Under the pieces are notes generated by a model that saw only the letters and a list, made by a program, of their open reading frames with translations, had not been told where the DNA came from and searched no databases. 64,000 bases of DNA from QHCA01 sp003244095 (GTDB lineage Bacteria; Actinomycetota; Actinomycetes; Mycobacteriales; QHCA01). Location: the NCBI GenBank assembly GCA_038329965.1, contig JBBQNN010000006.1, positions 28,179 through 92,178 of the forward strand, read 5' to 3'. The position numbers and the translations under genes are program-made. Positions 7,801-15,782 of this stretch are shown one piece after another; positions within the stretch are counted from its first letter, which is position 1, and every line of letters starts with the position of its first letter.

Positions 7801-10406
7801 GTGCGCAGGGTGCCGGCGAGCATGGCTGCCTTGTTCTGGGCCAGCACGAACAGCTTGCCCTCAGGATCGGTGACATTGCCACCGCCACCGCCGCCGCCGC
7901 CGCCACCGCCACCGCCACCGCGGACGGTGCGCAGGATGGTGACCGGAACGGCGACGATGTTGAAGTGCTTGATCGGGGTGTCGTGGCTCCCGTCAACCTG
8001 CTTGGACGGGCAGAGGCCGTCGGCGCGGTTGGCGTACGGGTCGACGGGATGCGTCGCGTCGATGACCGGTGCGGCACTGCCCCACTCGCCGAGGAACGGC
8101 GAGCCGGAGTGGCCCTTGGGACTGAACGGCGGCCGCTTCCCGACATGGGTCCGCAGCAACGGGTACGACGGGCGGCCGTCGACCGGGTTGAACAGGATCG
8201 CCGGCCGGTCGCCCACGATCTTGTCCAGCTGGTCGCCCGGCAGCAGCCCGGGATGACCGGGCACGTCGGACGCGTCCGCCCAGGCGGTCTTGTCCTCCGG
8301 CTCGCCGAGCGCCCGGTCGCCGTTGCCACCGGCGGAGGTGTCGAACTTCCAGTCCCACACCGACGGGTCCTGGCTGGTGGCCTTGACGCCCTGCGGCGGC
8401 ACCTGCTGGCGCACCCAGGAGTCGAGCTTGGCGTGGCTGTCGATGGTCTGGCCGTTGTCGAACGTGCGGTTCATCAGCTGGTCGGAGGTCACCGGCGCGG
8501 CCAGCGGGGTGCGGTCCGGCAGCGGCGCGAAGTCGGGCTGGCGGGTGTTGTAGACCCGCCAGAAGCTCCACATGCCCGACACGTAGTGCTTCGCGATGTG
8601 GCAATGGAACAGCAGGTCACCGACGGTGTGCTGCACGCCACCGGCGCCGCCTTCGAGCTCAAGGTTGTAGGACTCGCCCGGGCCGATCGACTGCGCGTCG
8701 AGCCGGTTGGAGGCGACCTCGTTCTGCGGGTGCTTGTTCAGCCGGGTGTCGGCGTAGTTCCACGACGGGTCGGCCACCGGGTTCAACCGCCACCGGTCAC
8801 CACCACCGTGCAGGTGGAAGACGTGGAACTTCTCCCCGCTGGCGTGGCTGATCCGGAACTTCGTCGGGTCACCGATGTAGCCGCGGGGCATCGGCGTCGC
8901 CGGGTCACCGAAGGTGTAGGAGCTGTAGGCGTGCGACTTCTCCTTGCCGAAGGCCAGCAGCCGGTTGCGGAACGGCTCGGAGCGATAGCTCACCGCGAAG
9001 TGACCGGGGTTGTAGCTGCCGGTCAGGGAGTCGACCTGCGGGAGGGCGTGGTTGCTCTTGTCGTTGATCGTCTCGTTGTCGGAGCCGATCTCGTGGTGCA
9101 TCAGGATGGCCTCGCGGAAAGCCGGCGTCGCGCCGGGGACGACGGTGGCCTCCCAGCCGGAGATCAGCGGCTGGCCAACGACGCTGGCATTGAGGTAGGT
9201 CGAACCAGCGGGCTCGACGTTGAACATCCCGAACAGGCCGTGGTCCACCTGCGACCGGAAGCCGGGTCCTGGGTGGATGTAGTGCGAGCCTTCCAGATTG
9301 GCATCGTTGGGAACGTAGTAGCGGTAGCTGGAGGTGTTGCCGCCGCTGACGGCCGAGTCGGCGTTCCGGCCGATCGAGTCCCCGGAGGAGGCCGTCGCGA
9401 ACAACAGCCCGTCGATGTGCAGGCCGTAGCTACCGCCCGAGGCGCTGTTAGTGAAGTTGATGGTGACGCAGTCGCCCTCGTTGGCGCGGATCGACATGGG
9501 CTGGATCGGGTCGTCGCGCAGGCCGATGGAGACCTTCTGGCTGGCCTCCTCCTCGCGCACGGCCTGAAGGGCAGCCTTGGCGGTCCCTCCGGGGGCGGTC
9601 AGCAGGTTCTCCGAACGGACCCCGTTGTAGGTCGTGCTGGTGGCCACGAACATCTTGCCCTTGGGATCGTTGTCCCCGAACCGGTTGAGCGGCACCTTCA
9701 CGTCGATCGCGGTGACGTCGAACGACCGCTGGTTGGCACCCGCCGGGCACGGGGCACCGGGATCGGCAACGGCAGCCGATGCCGGCGAAGCCGCAAAGGG
9801 CATCAGGCTCAGCGTCCCGGCCGCCAGTGACACGGCAGCGATCCTGGCCGTCGGGCGGCGCCGGCCGTCGGTGCTGCCGCGTGGCCCGGTCAGTCGCGCG
9901 CGGAGTCGCGCAACGGCCGCTGTCGCACCCAGCGTGGCTGCCACCAGCGGCAGTGTCACGAGGAGCGCCAAGGCGACGTCGCGTCCGACGTTGGCGAGCA
10001 CCGGCAGGTTGTTGGCCTCCGAGACGCCGAAAAGCCCCGCGTGTGCGGGGTTCGTGACGGCCAGGGCGACGGCGCCCATCGTCGCGGCGAGCATCGCGAA
10101 CATGGCGCTGCTCGCGGCGACGGTGAGCCGCTGAGCCGAGATCCGGGCGGTCAGGCTGGCGGCCGCCCAGACGGCGACCAGCGCCAGCGGCAACGCGAGG
10201 CTGCCGTCCCGCAGCACCGTCGCGGCCAGCGGCGGCTGGCCGGTCGAGCCGCCGGCTGATGCCGTACGCAGCAGGACCATCCAGAGACTGCCGCCGTACG
10301 CGAGCGCGACCGCCAGCGCGAGCAGTACGGCTAGGCGCGACCGGCCGGCGGGCAGGGCCCCGGCCTCGTGGTCCGGTGGCACGAGTCTGGCTACTGGTGG
10401 CCTCAT
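4842..10406 (-). CDS. Giant membrane-anchored multicopper oxidase, MnxG-like, with FnIII tail
   Basis: A 1854-residue protein. Residues 25-46, 66-88, 97-117 and 143-166 are transmembrane helices. A hydrophobic stretch at 187-212 ends in ASPASA, like an internal signal peptide. Cupredoxin repeats follow. The first carries HVFHLHGGG (about 528) and a type-1/trinuclear motif HCHIAKHYVSGM (about 602). After a run of 14 Gly (about 829-843) comes HIHHVQFDVQ (about 903) and FWHDHVDGIHGWGHG (about 1032). A third cupredoxin-like repeat near 1400-1620 has lost the His ligands, and two FnIII domains close the protein. The HLH and HCH motifs therefore precede the HIH and HDH motifs, the reverse of laccases. 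I recall a similar order in manganese oxidase MnxG. Expected role: extracytoplasmic oxidation of a metal or organic substrate. The substrate cannot be read from the sequence. Confidence 0.88.
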   Translation of the reverse strand: MRPPVARLVPPDHEAGALPAGRSRLAVLLALAVALAYGGSLWMVLLRTASAGGSTGQPPLAATVLRDGSLALPLALVAVWAAASLTARISAQRLTVAASSAMFAMLAATMGAVALAVTNPAHAGLFGVSEANNLPVLANVGRDVALALLVTLPLVAATLGATAAVARLRARLTGPRGSTDGRRRPTARIAAVSLAAGTLSLMPFAASPASAAVADPGAPCPAGANQRSFDVTAIDVKVPLNRFGDNDPKGKMFVATSTTYNGVRSENLLTAPGGTAKAALQAVREEEASQKVSIGLRDDPIQPMSIRANEGDCVTINFTNSASGGSYGLHIDGLLFATASSGDSIGRNADSAVSGGNTSSYRYYVPNDANLEGSHYIHPGPGFRSQVDHGLFGMFNVEPAGSTYLNASVVGQPLISGWEATVVPGATPAFREAILMHHEIGSDNETINDKSNHALPQVDSLTGSYNPGHFAVSYRSEPFRNRLLAFGKEKSHAYSSYTFGDPATPMPRGYIGDPTKFRISHASGEKFHVFHLHGGGDRWRLNPVADPSWNYADTRLNKHPQNEVASNRLDAQSIGPGESYNLELEGGAGGVQHTVGDLLFHCHIAKHYVSGMWSFWRVYNTRQPDFAPLPDRTPLAAPVTSDQLMNRTFDNGQTIDSHAKLDSWVRQQVPPQGVKATSQDPSVWDWKFDTSAGGNGDRALGEPEDKTAWADASDVPGHPGLLPGDQLDKIVGDRPAILFNPVDGRPSYPLLRTHVGKRPPFSPKGHSGSPFLGEWGSAAPVIDATHPVDPYANRADGLCPSKQVDGSHDTPIKHFNIVAVPVTILRTVRGGGGGGGGGGGGGGNVTDPEGKLFVLAQNKAAMLAGTLRTDPLALRMNVGDCGKITLTNELPDVGAFDGNSKTTIHIHHVQFDVQGSDGVSTGFAYEHSVRPYAAEDPTLTAPAAVGDNVLHLSSVAKFQTKTADGAAAQPFIGTGMGTESIEVHQVVGVDAANKTVTLDAPLSNAHATGQYSGFEFIQYEWYADTQLDNIFWHDHVDGIHGWGHGLVGQLIVEPAGSKYTDPATGQAIASGTIADIQVDPSAPNYQALLPGKVNGSFRELALWTIDDNDRGDYSTLNLKAAPLKDRPDAANRFSSYKYGDPNTPLPRAYPGDPVVVRTINVGPSMDTLHFTGQRFTIDNRISYDASGKTQGDPGYGSPSTVGTLQDTILYGMSEKYTIALEGNGPNGRSKPGDYLYYNGDDRRLQQGAWGIVRVLGGSSSSLKPLPGTSLPSTPATNPSTLPAVTTPSNPCPTDAPTHAFNISAVDTPGAARSVFVDSSRAAAVQAGSIKPEPLVMHVAEGECVKVSLTNGRPFPVSFAVGKLDRNADSSGVNVGYSPDNNTAPGATRDYIYYADTHYVGTASVVDMAGTGGVAPDGVTVTPNSQKKGLYGSVVVAERGATFTDPQTGAAVDIGTQVDVHVPAVGTTPQKDYRDFSLLLADNDPAMSQDFMPYPDKAEPGGTNINYANAPSGDSAGTFHTGGSDPATPVLKAYVGDPMVVHEMVTPGSEQPHVFSLGGWSAPRDRWVPKSEQTANQQLGPGQTFDAEMVGGAGGGKSWAVGDYFYGDLRRPFTAIGVWGLQRFLPRPADCANVGSGNPVCLVGGAAPIAAVAPDAATIGTATAGNGSASASWTAPASDGGSPITGYTVTAVDGAGNTKTADVGGSALAGTVTALTNGTAYQLTVTATNAVGTGPPSELSNAVIPAVPVNVPGAPTIGSAANGVTTDAVISATAKWTAPVDNGGSAITGYLVAADQYNGSTFVSSTVWAKPISAAAISLKFTGLVAGKNYRFRVRAINAVGASAYSITSNQTTAR
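7878..7919 (-). repeat. Poly-glycine (GGY)n codon run inside the multicopper oxidase
   Basis: Fourteen consecutive Gly codons, alternating GGC and GGT, join the first and second cupredoxin blocks. A short in-frame trinucleotide repeat of this kind is prone to slippage, which would change linker length without breaking the frame. Confidence 0.8.
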
Positions 10407-10580
10407 TGACCTGTCCCTCTATCTCTCGGTGATCCGCCTGATGAGTCAGCGCCGTCGAACCGCGGGAAGCGGACGCGGTGCATGCCGGAGAGATTGCGGG
10501 ACCGACCTTGCGGTGGCCTTCGGTCGACCTGTCGTCGGGGACTATTCGGACTTCCACCGTTGGTGCAGAAGCGCGACCGT

Positions 10581-12638
10581 TCAGCGTCCGGCGCTCGACC
10601 GAAATTCGCTCATGAGGACCGCCGGGGGTGGCGCCACGTCGGTGGCGCGAGCTACGGGCTGGCTCACGGGCTGCCGCGGGGACGGCCCGTCGGTGGAGCG
10701 GCGGGCCGGCCGGCTGACCAGCGGCGGGCCCTGGACGTCGGTCGCGCGCCGTCTCGGCTGGCCATCCTTGAGGGTCTCTGCGTGCAGGTTGATGATGAAT
10801 CGGCGCGCCGGCGACAGGGTTTGCGCCAGTATGTGGACGACCCCGGGGTGCCGGAAGGCGAATGCCTGTCCGACGGTGATCAGGAGGCGCTCTTCGACCA
10901 GCCGGTCCAGCTCCTCGGCGATGCCGTGCAAGTCGGTGCCCACGAGGCTGGCGAGCAGCTTGGGTTCGACCGGCTGGTCGAGTACGGAAGCCACCGACAG
11001 CAGGCGATAGGCCTGCGGGCCCAGATCCCAGCAACGAGTGAGAACCCACTCGCGCAGGTCGGCCGGAAAGGTCTCGGTCAGGTCCCGCCGCCGGGCCTCC
11101 AGGTAGCCGGCCACGAAAACCGGGTGGCCGCCGGTCGCGGTGTAGAGATCGTCATCGCCGAACTCGGACAGCTCGGCCGGCTCGAGCACGTCGAGATCGA
11201 TGCGGAGATCAGGTCGCAACGAACGCACTGCCTCGCGCTGCATGCCGGCCCGGTCGCAGGTCATGATCACCGCAATCGGGAGCGTCGGGCACCGCCGCCG
11301 CAGATATCCCAGGGTGGTCAGCGTGTCGGCGTCGGCCCATTGCACATCGTCCAGCACGAGGATCGCCGGAGCCGCTGCTGCCAGTCCTGACGCAAGCTGC
11401 TCCATCGCGCGCATCCGGGCAAACTCGTCGAACGGCCGGTCTTGCTCGGATCGAACCAACAATTCGTCCAGGACCGGCAGCCCCTCGTCCGACCCACTGT
11501 CGAACATCGGCCGCAGCGCCATCGACAACGCCAGATAGGGCAAGCCCTGCTCGAGATCCGAACACCGGTTGGCGCCCACTGCCACTCCGGCCGCGCCGGC
11601 AACCCTGTCCACGAGCCGGGTCTTGCCGATTCCCCGCTCCCCGGTCACCAACACCAGGGTGAATCGGCCGCCCAGCGCCGCCGCCACCGCCGACTCCAAC
11701 TCAGCGAGTTCGGCCTTGCGGCCCACAAAGGGAACTCCGGCCGGCACATCGACACTGCCGGCCTGCGCAGCGGAACCCGATCCCAGCGCCGTCCCCGGCT
11801 TGCGCGGCGGCACGTTGGCGGTCTCCGGCAACCGTGGCAGCAGCGCCGCCACATCCTCGTGCCGCAGGATCGCGAGGTGCAGGGCCACCGTCTGACCCAA
11901 CGGGTCGACGCCCAACTCGTCGGCCAACAAGCGCCGGCAGCGGTCGAAGGCCGCCAGGGCCTCCTCCTGTCGCCACAGTGAGTAGTAGGCGGTCATCAGC
12001 ACCTGGTAGCCGGCCTCCGCCAGCGGCGCCAGCGCCACGGCGCGCTCGGCCAGCGTCAGCGCCGCGGCCGCCTCCCCCGTCAGCAACGACAACCGGCCCG
12101 CGTCGATCAGCACCTGCACCAGACGCTGCTGATACAGCGTCCGAAGATCCTCGGCCCACTCTGAATACGGTTCGTCCTCCAGAGCAGGCCCGCGGACCAG
12201 GCCCAGCGCCCGATTGAGCGTGGCCAGGGCCGCGGCCGGCTCGGCGCCCACGGCCGCCGCTACCAGGCCGTCGAACACGTCCAGATCCACCTCCACCTGC
12301 GACACGTCCAGCCGGTAGCCGCCGGGCTCGGTCACGACCACCGAGCCGGACGCCCGGCCGCCGGGCTGCAGAGTTCGGCGCAACACAGAAATGTAGGTTT
12401 CGAGCGTGGCCACATGATTCTGTGGCAGCGCTTCACCCCAGAGGAGGTCCGCGAGCCGGGACTTCGACACGGCGTGGCCGCGCTCCGTCACGAGAATCTG
12501 CAGGACTTGCTTCGGTTTCAAACCCGGAAAGTCTCGACCAGCCAAAATGGCGGAGCCCGAAGACACCCGCAACTGGCCGAACACGTCAATGTGCAAACGA
12601 ATCTCCCCAGGTCGCGCCCACCCGGAGCGACTCCCCAT
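10581..12638 (-). CDS. SARP/BTAD transcriptional regulator with AAA-type ATPase domain
   Basis: A 685-residue regulator. Residues about 15-105 form an OmpR-like winged helix (LKPKQVLQILVTERGHAVSKSRL, LWGEALPQNHVATLETYISVLRRTL). Residues about 115-270 are the bacterial transcriptional activation domain, ending CRRLLADELGVDPL. An NTPase follows, with Walker A GERGIGKTRL (about 334) and Walker B ILVLDDVQWAD (about 428). The last 80 residues are low-complexity and Arg/Pro rich. The LuxR-type C-terminal HTH and long TPR region of LAL regulators are absent, so it resembles medium-size SARPs. It lies next to the oxidase operon on the same strand and is divergent from the phosphatase gene. It is the obvious candidate regulator of either flank, though no binding site could be assigned. 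Confidence 0.88.
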   Translation of the reverse strand: MGSRSGWARPGEIRLHIDVFGQLRVSSGSAILAGRDFPGLKPKQVLQILVTERGHAVSKSRLADLLWGEALPQNHVATLETYISVLRRTLQPGGRASGSVVVTEPGGYRLDVSQVEVDLDVFDGLVAAAVGAEPAAALATLNRALGLVRGPALEDEPYSEWAEDLRTLYQQRLVQVLIDAGRLSLLTGEAAAALTLAERAVALAPLAEAGYQVLMTAYYSLWRQEEALAAFDRCRRLLADELGVDPLGQTVALHLAILRHEDVAALLPRLPETANVPPRKPGTALGSGSAAQAGSVDVPAGVPFVGRKAELAELESAVAAALGGRFTLVLVTGERGIGKTRLVDRVAGAAGVAVGANRCSDLEQGLPYLALSMALRPMFDSGSDEGLPVLDELLVRSEQDRPFDEFARMRAMEQLASGLAAAAPAILVLDDVQWADADTLTTLGYLRRRCPTLPIAVIMTCDRAGMQREAVRSLRPDLRIDLDVLEPAELSEFGDDDLYTATGGHPVFVAGYLEARRRDLTETFPADLREWVLTRCWDLGPQAYRLLSVASVLDQPVEPKLLASLVGTDLHGIAEELDRLVEERLLITVGQAFAFRHPGVVHILAQTLSPARRFIINLHAETLKDGQPRRRATDVQGPPLVSRPARRSTDGPSPRQPVSQPVARATDVAPPPAVLMSEFRSSAGR

Positions 12639-13013
12639 TGAAGCCTCGTATCCCCGGATAACGCCAGAACCGAAAGGGCACTTCTGGGCGTGCCCAACGA
12701 CCTATTGACAAGTCTTGACCTATACGCCCAGTTTCCCTTCGTCACTATGAGTAGGTCGCCGGAGCCGCTTGGTACGGCACCCGCACGCGCACACCGCACC
12801 CTTCTCGTCGGTCGGGCCGCAACAGGGCTGAAAGGTTTCCGAGAGTGGCTTTGCCGACAGTCGGGCGGCAGGTACCGGGCAACGGCACGAAGGTCGTAGG
12901 ACCGTTCCGACCAGCGTGGGACACCATTGTCCCGAAAGGCCACGAAGTCACCCGCCGCCGACGATGATGAAGGAGCGACCAGACGTGGCGCAGGCAGTGA
13001 GGGGGCACGGCTT

Positions 13014-14858
13014 GTGGCGGACCTGCTCGGGACCGGCCTGGGCCGACCGGACGACGGCCTGGGCGCGCGCGTGTCGCGCTTCACCTTCCGCCACCGCCTC
13101 CTGGCCATCGGGCTGCTCGGCGTGCTCATGGCCGGCATCATCGCCCAGTCGGTTCTCGCCGGTCTCGGTCACGTCCGCCGGTCGGACGAGGCCGTCAGTC
13201 TGATCAGCCATGCTCAACGGCTCCAACAGGACGCGGACATGATGCACGACGCGTTGCGCGCGGACGTCTACATCGCCGTACACGTCGGGCCCGGAGGTAC
13301 ACCCGAGGCCCGTACGAAGATCAAAGGCGCGACCACGTTGCACGATGCCACGCTGCGGAGAGACCTCACCGACATCGCATCGCTGCACCTGACCGGGCCG
13401 GCGGCGACGTCACTGGCGAGACTGCCGAAGCAGCTCGAGGTCTATGCCCAGGCCGCTGTTTCGCTGGTCGATACGGCACTGGCCGAGCCGGTGACGACTG
13501 CCGACCTGCTCGGCTTCGAACGCAGCTTCGACCGCCTGGTCCGGACCCAGGCCGACGTGACGGGCCAGCTCGAGGTGGACGCCCTGGGTACCCAGCGCGG
13601 CGCGGAGGACGCCGCCGCCGACGCGCAGCGGCAGATCCTGCTGGCCTCGACAGTGGCACTGGCCGTGCTCCTGTTCCTCGCGGGGATGCTGAGCCGCATG
13701 GGCGCGCGGCTGGTGCAGCTGGTCGCACGGCAACGGGGGATGGCCGAGACGTTGCAGCAGAGCCTGCTGCCCGACCGGCTGCCGGACCTGCACGGGCTGA
13801 GCCTGGCCGCTCGCTACGTCCCCAGCGGCACCGGCGTCGAAGTCGGTGGTGACTGGTACGACGTGATCACGCTGCCCAACGGCATCGTCGGCCTGGTCAT
13901 GGGCGACGTCGTCGGGCACGACCTGCGCGCCGCCTCGGTGATGGGCCAGTTGCGCAACGCGCTTCGCGCGTACGCCCTCGAAGGGCTGTCACCCGCCCTG
14001 GCCCTCGGCCGGCTGAATCATTTCGTCCGGCAGACCGACCCCGGCGAGATGGCGACGTGCGTCTTCGGCCTGTTCGATCCACAGGCCTCGACCCTGCTGA
14101 TATCCAACGCTGGGCACTACCCGCCGCTGATCGTGGGTCCGGACCGGCAGCCGACCTTCCTCGACTATGGCGAGTGTCCCCCGGTGGGCGGCCTCGACAA
14201 GACGGTCTACACCGAAACGCTCTTCCACGTACAGCCCGGCTCGACCGTCCTGCTGTACACCGACGGCCTCATCGAGCGTCGCGACGAGGATATCCAGTCG
14301 GGCATGGCGAGACTGCGCGCCTCGGCGACCGACGGGCCGGCTGACGTCGACGAGCTGTGCGAACACCTGCTTGCGAGCCTCCTGGTGAGCCGGGCACCGG
14401 CCGACGACGTGGCCGTCCTGGCGTTGAGCGCGCAACCCAAGCTCGGCGATGAGATACGGCTGAACGTACGGGCCATTCCGGCCGAGCTGGGCCCGATGCG
14501 ACACACCATCACCCGGTGGCTGCAAGAGGCCCAGGCCACTCCCGACGAGGTCTTCGAGCTCACGGTGGCCACGTGCGAGGCTGCCAGCAACGCCATCGAG
14601 CACGCCTACGGTCCGGACGGCGCCGTCTTCGAGGTCGCGGCCGCGATCCACGGCCGGTCCGTCGACATCCGCGTCACCGACGCGGGACGATGGCGGCTGG
14701 CCCGTGGGATGGACCGCGGGCGTGGCTTTACCGTGATCGGTGAGTTCACCGACACCGTGAGCGTCGACACCACGGACAGCGGCACTACGGTACGAATGCG
14801 CCGCGAGTTGGCCGCGGTGAGGGCTCCGGAGCCCTTGCACACGACAGGAGCAGGGTAA
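13014..14858 (+). CDS. RsbU-type PP2C phosphatase fused to an RsbW-like kinase domain
   Basis: About 614 residues from the GTG at 13014, preferred because GAGGGGG lies 8 bases upstream; a TTG at 12927 in the same frame has no such site. TM helices at about residues 29-50 and 208-229 flank an extracytoplasmic helical sensor. Then comes a SpoIIE/PP2C phosphatase (QQSLLPDRLP, GGDWYDV, GDVVGHD, LLYTDGLIERR; about 245-470) and a C-terminal GHKL ATPase resembling anti-sigma kinases (CEAASNAIEHAY, about 520-535). One protein therefore carries both partner-switching activities, phosphatase and kinase. The STAS gene starts 2 bases after its stop and is the likely substrate. Expected role: an environmental signal controls release of a stress sigma factor. 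Confidence 0.9.
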   Translation: MADLLGTGLGRPDDGLGARVSRFTFRHRLLAIGLLGVLMAGIIAQSVLAGLGHVRRSDEAVSLISHAQRLQQDADMMHDALRADVYIAVHVGPGGTPEARTKIKGATTLHDATLRRDLTDIASLHLTGPAATSLARLPKQLEVYAQAAVSLVDTALAEPVTTADLLGFERSFDRLVRTQADVTGQLEVDALGTQRGAEDAAADAQRQILLASTVALAVLLFLAGMLSRMGARLVQLVARQRGMAETLQQSLLPDRLPDLHGLSLAARYVPSGTGVEVGGDWYDVITLPNGIVGLVMGDVVGHDLRAASVMGQLRNALRAYALEGLSPALALGRLNHFVRQTDPGEMATCVFGLFDPQASTLLISNAGHYPPLIVGPDRQPTFLDYGECPPVGGLDKTVYTETLFHVQPGSTVLLYTDGLIERRDEDIQSGMARLRASATDGPADVDELCEHLLASLLVSRAPADDVAVLALSAQPKLGDEIRLNVRAIPAELGPMRHTITRWLQEAQATPDEVFELTVATCEAASNAIEHAYGPDGAVFEVAAAIHGRSVDIRVTDAGRWRLARGMDRGRGFTVIGEFTDTVSVDTTDSGTTVRMRRELAAVRAPEPLHTTGAG

Positions 14859-14860
14859 CG

Positions 14861-15193
14861 ATGGTTCAGCTGCGCACAGAAGCCCGTGACTCGATGCTGC
14901 TGGCATGGCTGGATGGCGAGCTCGACATGTCCAGTACCGGTGGTCTCACAACCGAGCTGGCGGCGGCCGTGCCCAACACGGCCGATGGTCTCGTCATGGA
15001 CCTGTCAGGGCTGACCTATATGGACTCGGCCGGCCTCGGGATGCTCTTCGCGCTCGGCCGCCAGTTGCGCACACGGCAGCAGACGCTGCGCCTGGTCGTA
15101 CCCGACGAGGCCCGGGTGCGGCGGCTGCTGGATGTCGGCAGCATCACGACGGTGGCGCAGATCTATCCGACCTTGGGTGCAGCACTGGCCTGA
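14861..15193 (+). CDS. STAS-domain anti-sigma factor antagonist
   Basis: A 110-residue STAS protein of usual RsbV/SpoIIAA length. The phosphoacceptor region reads LTYMDSAGLGML, with Ser next to the invariant Asp. It begins 2 bases after the phosphatase/kinase stop, so the pair is one transcription and translation unit. In the known mechanism the unphosphorylated antagonist sequesters an anti-sigma kinase and frees the sigma factor. Here both modifying activities lie in the adjacent fused protein. The target sigma factor is not in the window, unless it is the remote ECF gene at the right end, for which there is no evidence. Confidence 0.92.
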   Translation: MVQLRTEARDSMLLAWLDGELDMSSTGGLTTELAAAVPNTADGLVMDLSGLTYMDSAGLGMLFALGRQLRTRQQTLRLVVPDEARVRRLLDVGSITTVAQIYPTLGAALA

Positions 15194-15203
15194 CCACGGC
15201 CGT

Positions 15204-15689
15204 TCATCGGGTCCTCGTCACGGCGACCACAAGGTAGGTCTCGGTCGGGCTGTGGTCCCGGTTCTCCACGCCGATGGTGATGGCGAAGGGCGGTCTCCGC
15301 AGCATCGAGTCATTGACCGCCGTGAAGCCCTCGGCCAGGTAGAACGTGGCCGCGCTCCGCAACACGTCGCGCGCCGAGCCGATGGCAAGGATGAGCGCCG
15401 TCCACTGCCCAGCCGAACCGGCACTGCTCTGGAGCCGGCCGGCAGGGATCGGAATGTTCGACGGCCAGTCGAGCGGCAACCGGGCGGCACCGGCCGCAGG
15501 GGCGCGGCCGGACCGGCCGCGCCCGTGTTGCCCGGTGCTCGGGGAGGCCGGTGCGACGGCCTGGCCCGCCGCCCCGGCCGGAGACGCAGGCGTGGCGGCC
15601 GGCGCCTGGCGGCCGCAACCGGCAGCCAAACAGCCACTGGCAAGCATTGCTGCCAGCAACAGCCTGGGGTGGGACCGTCGACGCATCAT
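15204..15689 (-). CDS. Small secreted lipoprotein
   Basis: 161 residues from the ATG at 15689, with AGGAAG 7 bases upstream. The N-terminus MMRRRSHPRLLLAAMLASG is followed by CLAAGC, a lipobox with the lipidated Cys about residue 25. An Ala/Pro/Gly-rich linker of about 50 residues follows, then a folded domain (WPSNIPIPAGRLQSS, FYLAEGFTAVND, ETYLVVAVT). The family is not recognised. It converges on the STAS gene with 10 bases between stops. A strong hairpin separates it from the next upstream gene, so it is probably transcribed alone. Confidence 0.75.
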   Translation of the reverse strand: MMRRRSHPRLLLAAMLASGCLAAGCGRQAPAATPASPAGAAGQAVAPASPSTGQHGRGRSGRAPAAGAARLPLDWPSNIPIPAGRLQSSAGSAGQWTALILAIGSARDVLRSAATFYLAEGFTAVNDSMLRRPPFAITIGVENRDHSPTETYLVVAVTRTR

Positions 15690-15727
15690 CGGTGGACTTC
15701 CTGTCGTCTGGTCGCATGGGGACAGCA

Positions 15728-15759
15728 ACAGGGCCGGGGCGCTTGGGCCCCGGCCCTGT
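15728..15759 (-). terminator. Strong terminator hairpin
   Basis: ACAGGGCCGGGGC and GCCCCGGCCCTGT form a perfect 13-bp stem with the 6-base loop GCTTGG. It lies 24 bases after the stop of the 592-residue secreted protein and ends that minus-strand transcript. The stem is symmetric, so it could act in both directions. Confidence 0.85.
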
Positions 15760-15782
15760 CCGCTTATATTGCTAGCGGCGGC

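Noticed and set aside
7965..9830. A 621-codon plus-strand open frame inside the multicopper oxidase
   Set aside because: Antisense shadow rich in Val/Arg/Gly without domain content or a ribosome site. The copper motifs are in the minus frame.
12690..12899. Small plus-strand frame upstream of the phosphatase gene, and TTGACA/TTGACC repeats at 12705 and 12715
   Set aside because: No ribosome site for the frame. The repeats are 10 bases apart, but neither has a good -10 element at 16-19 bases, so no promoter was called.
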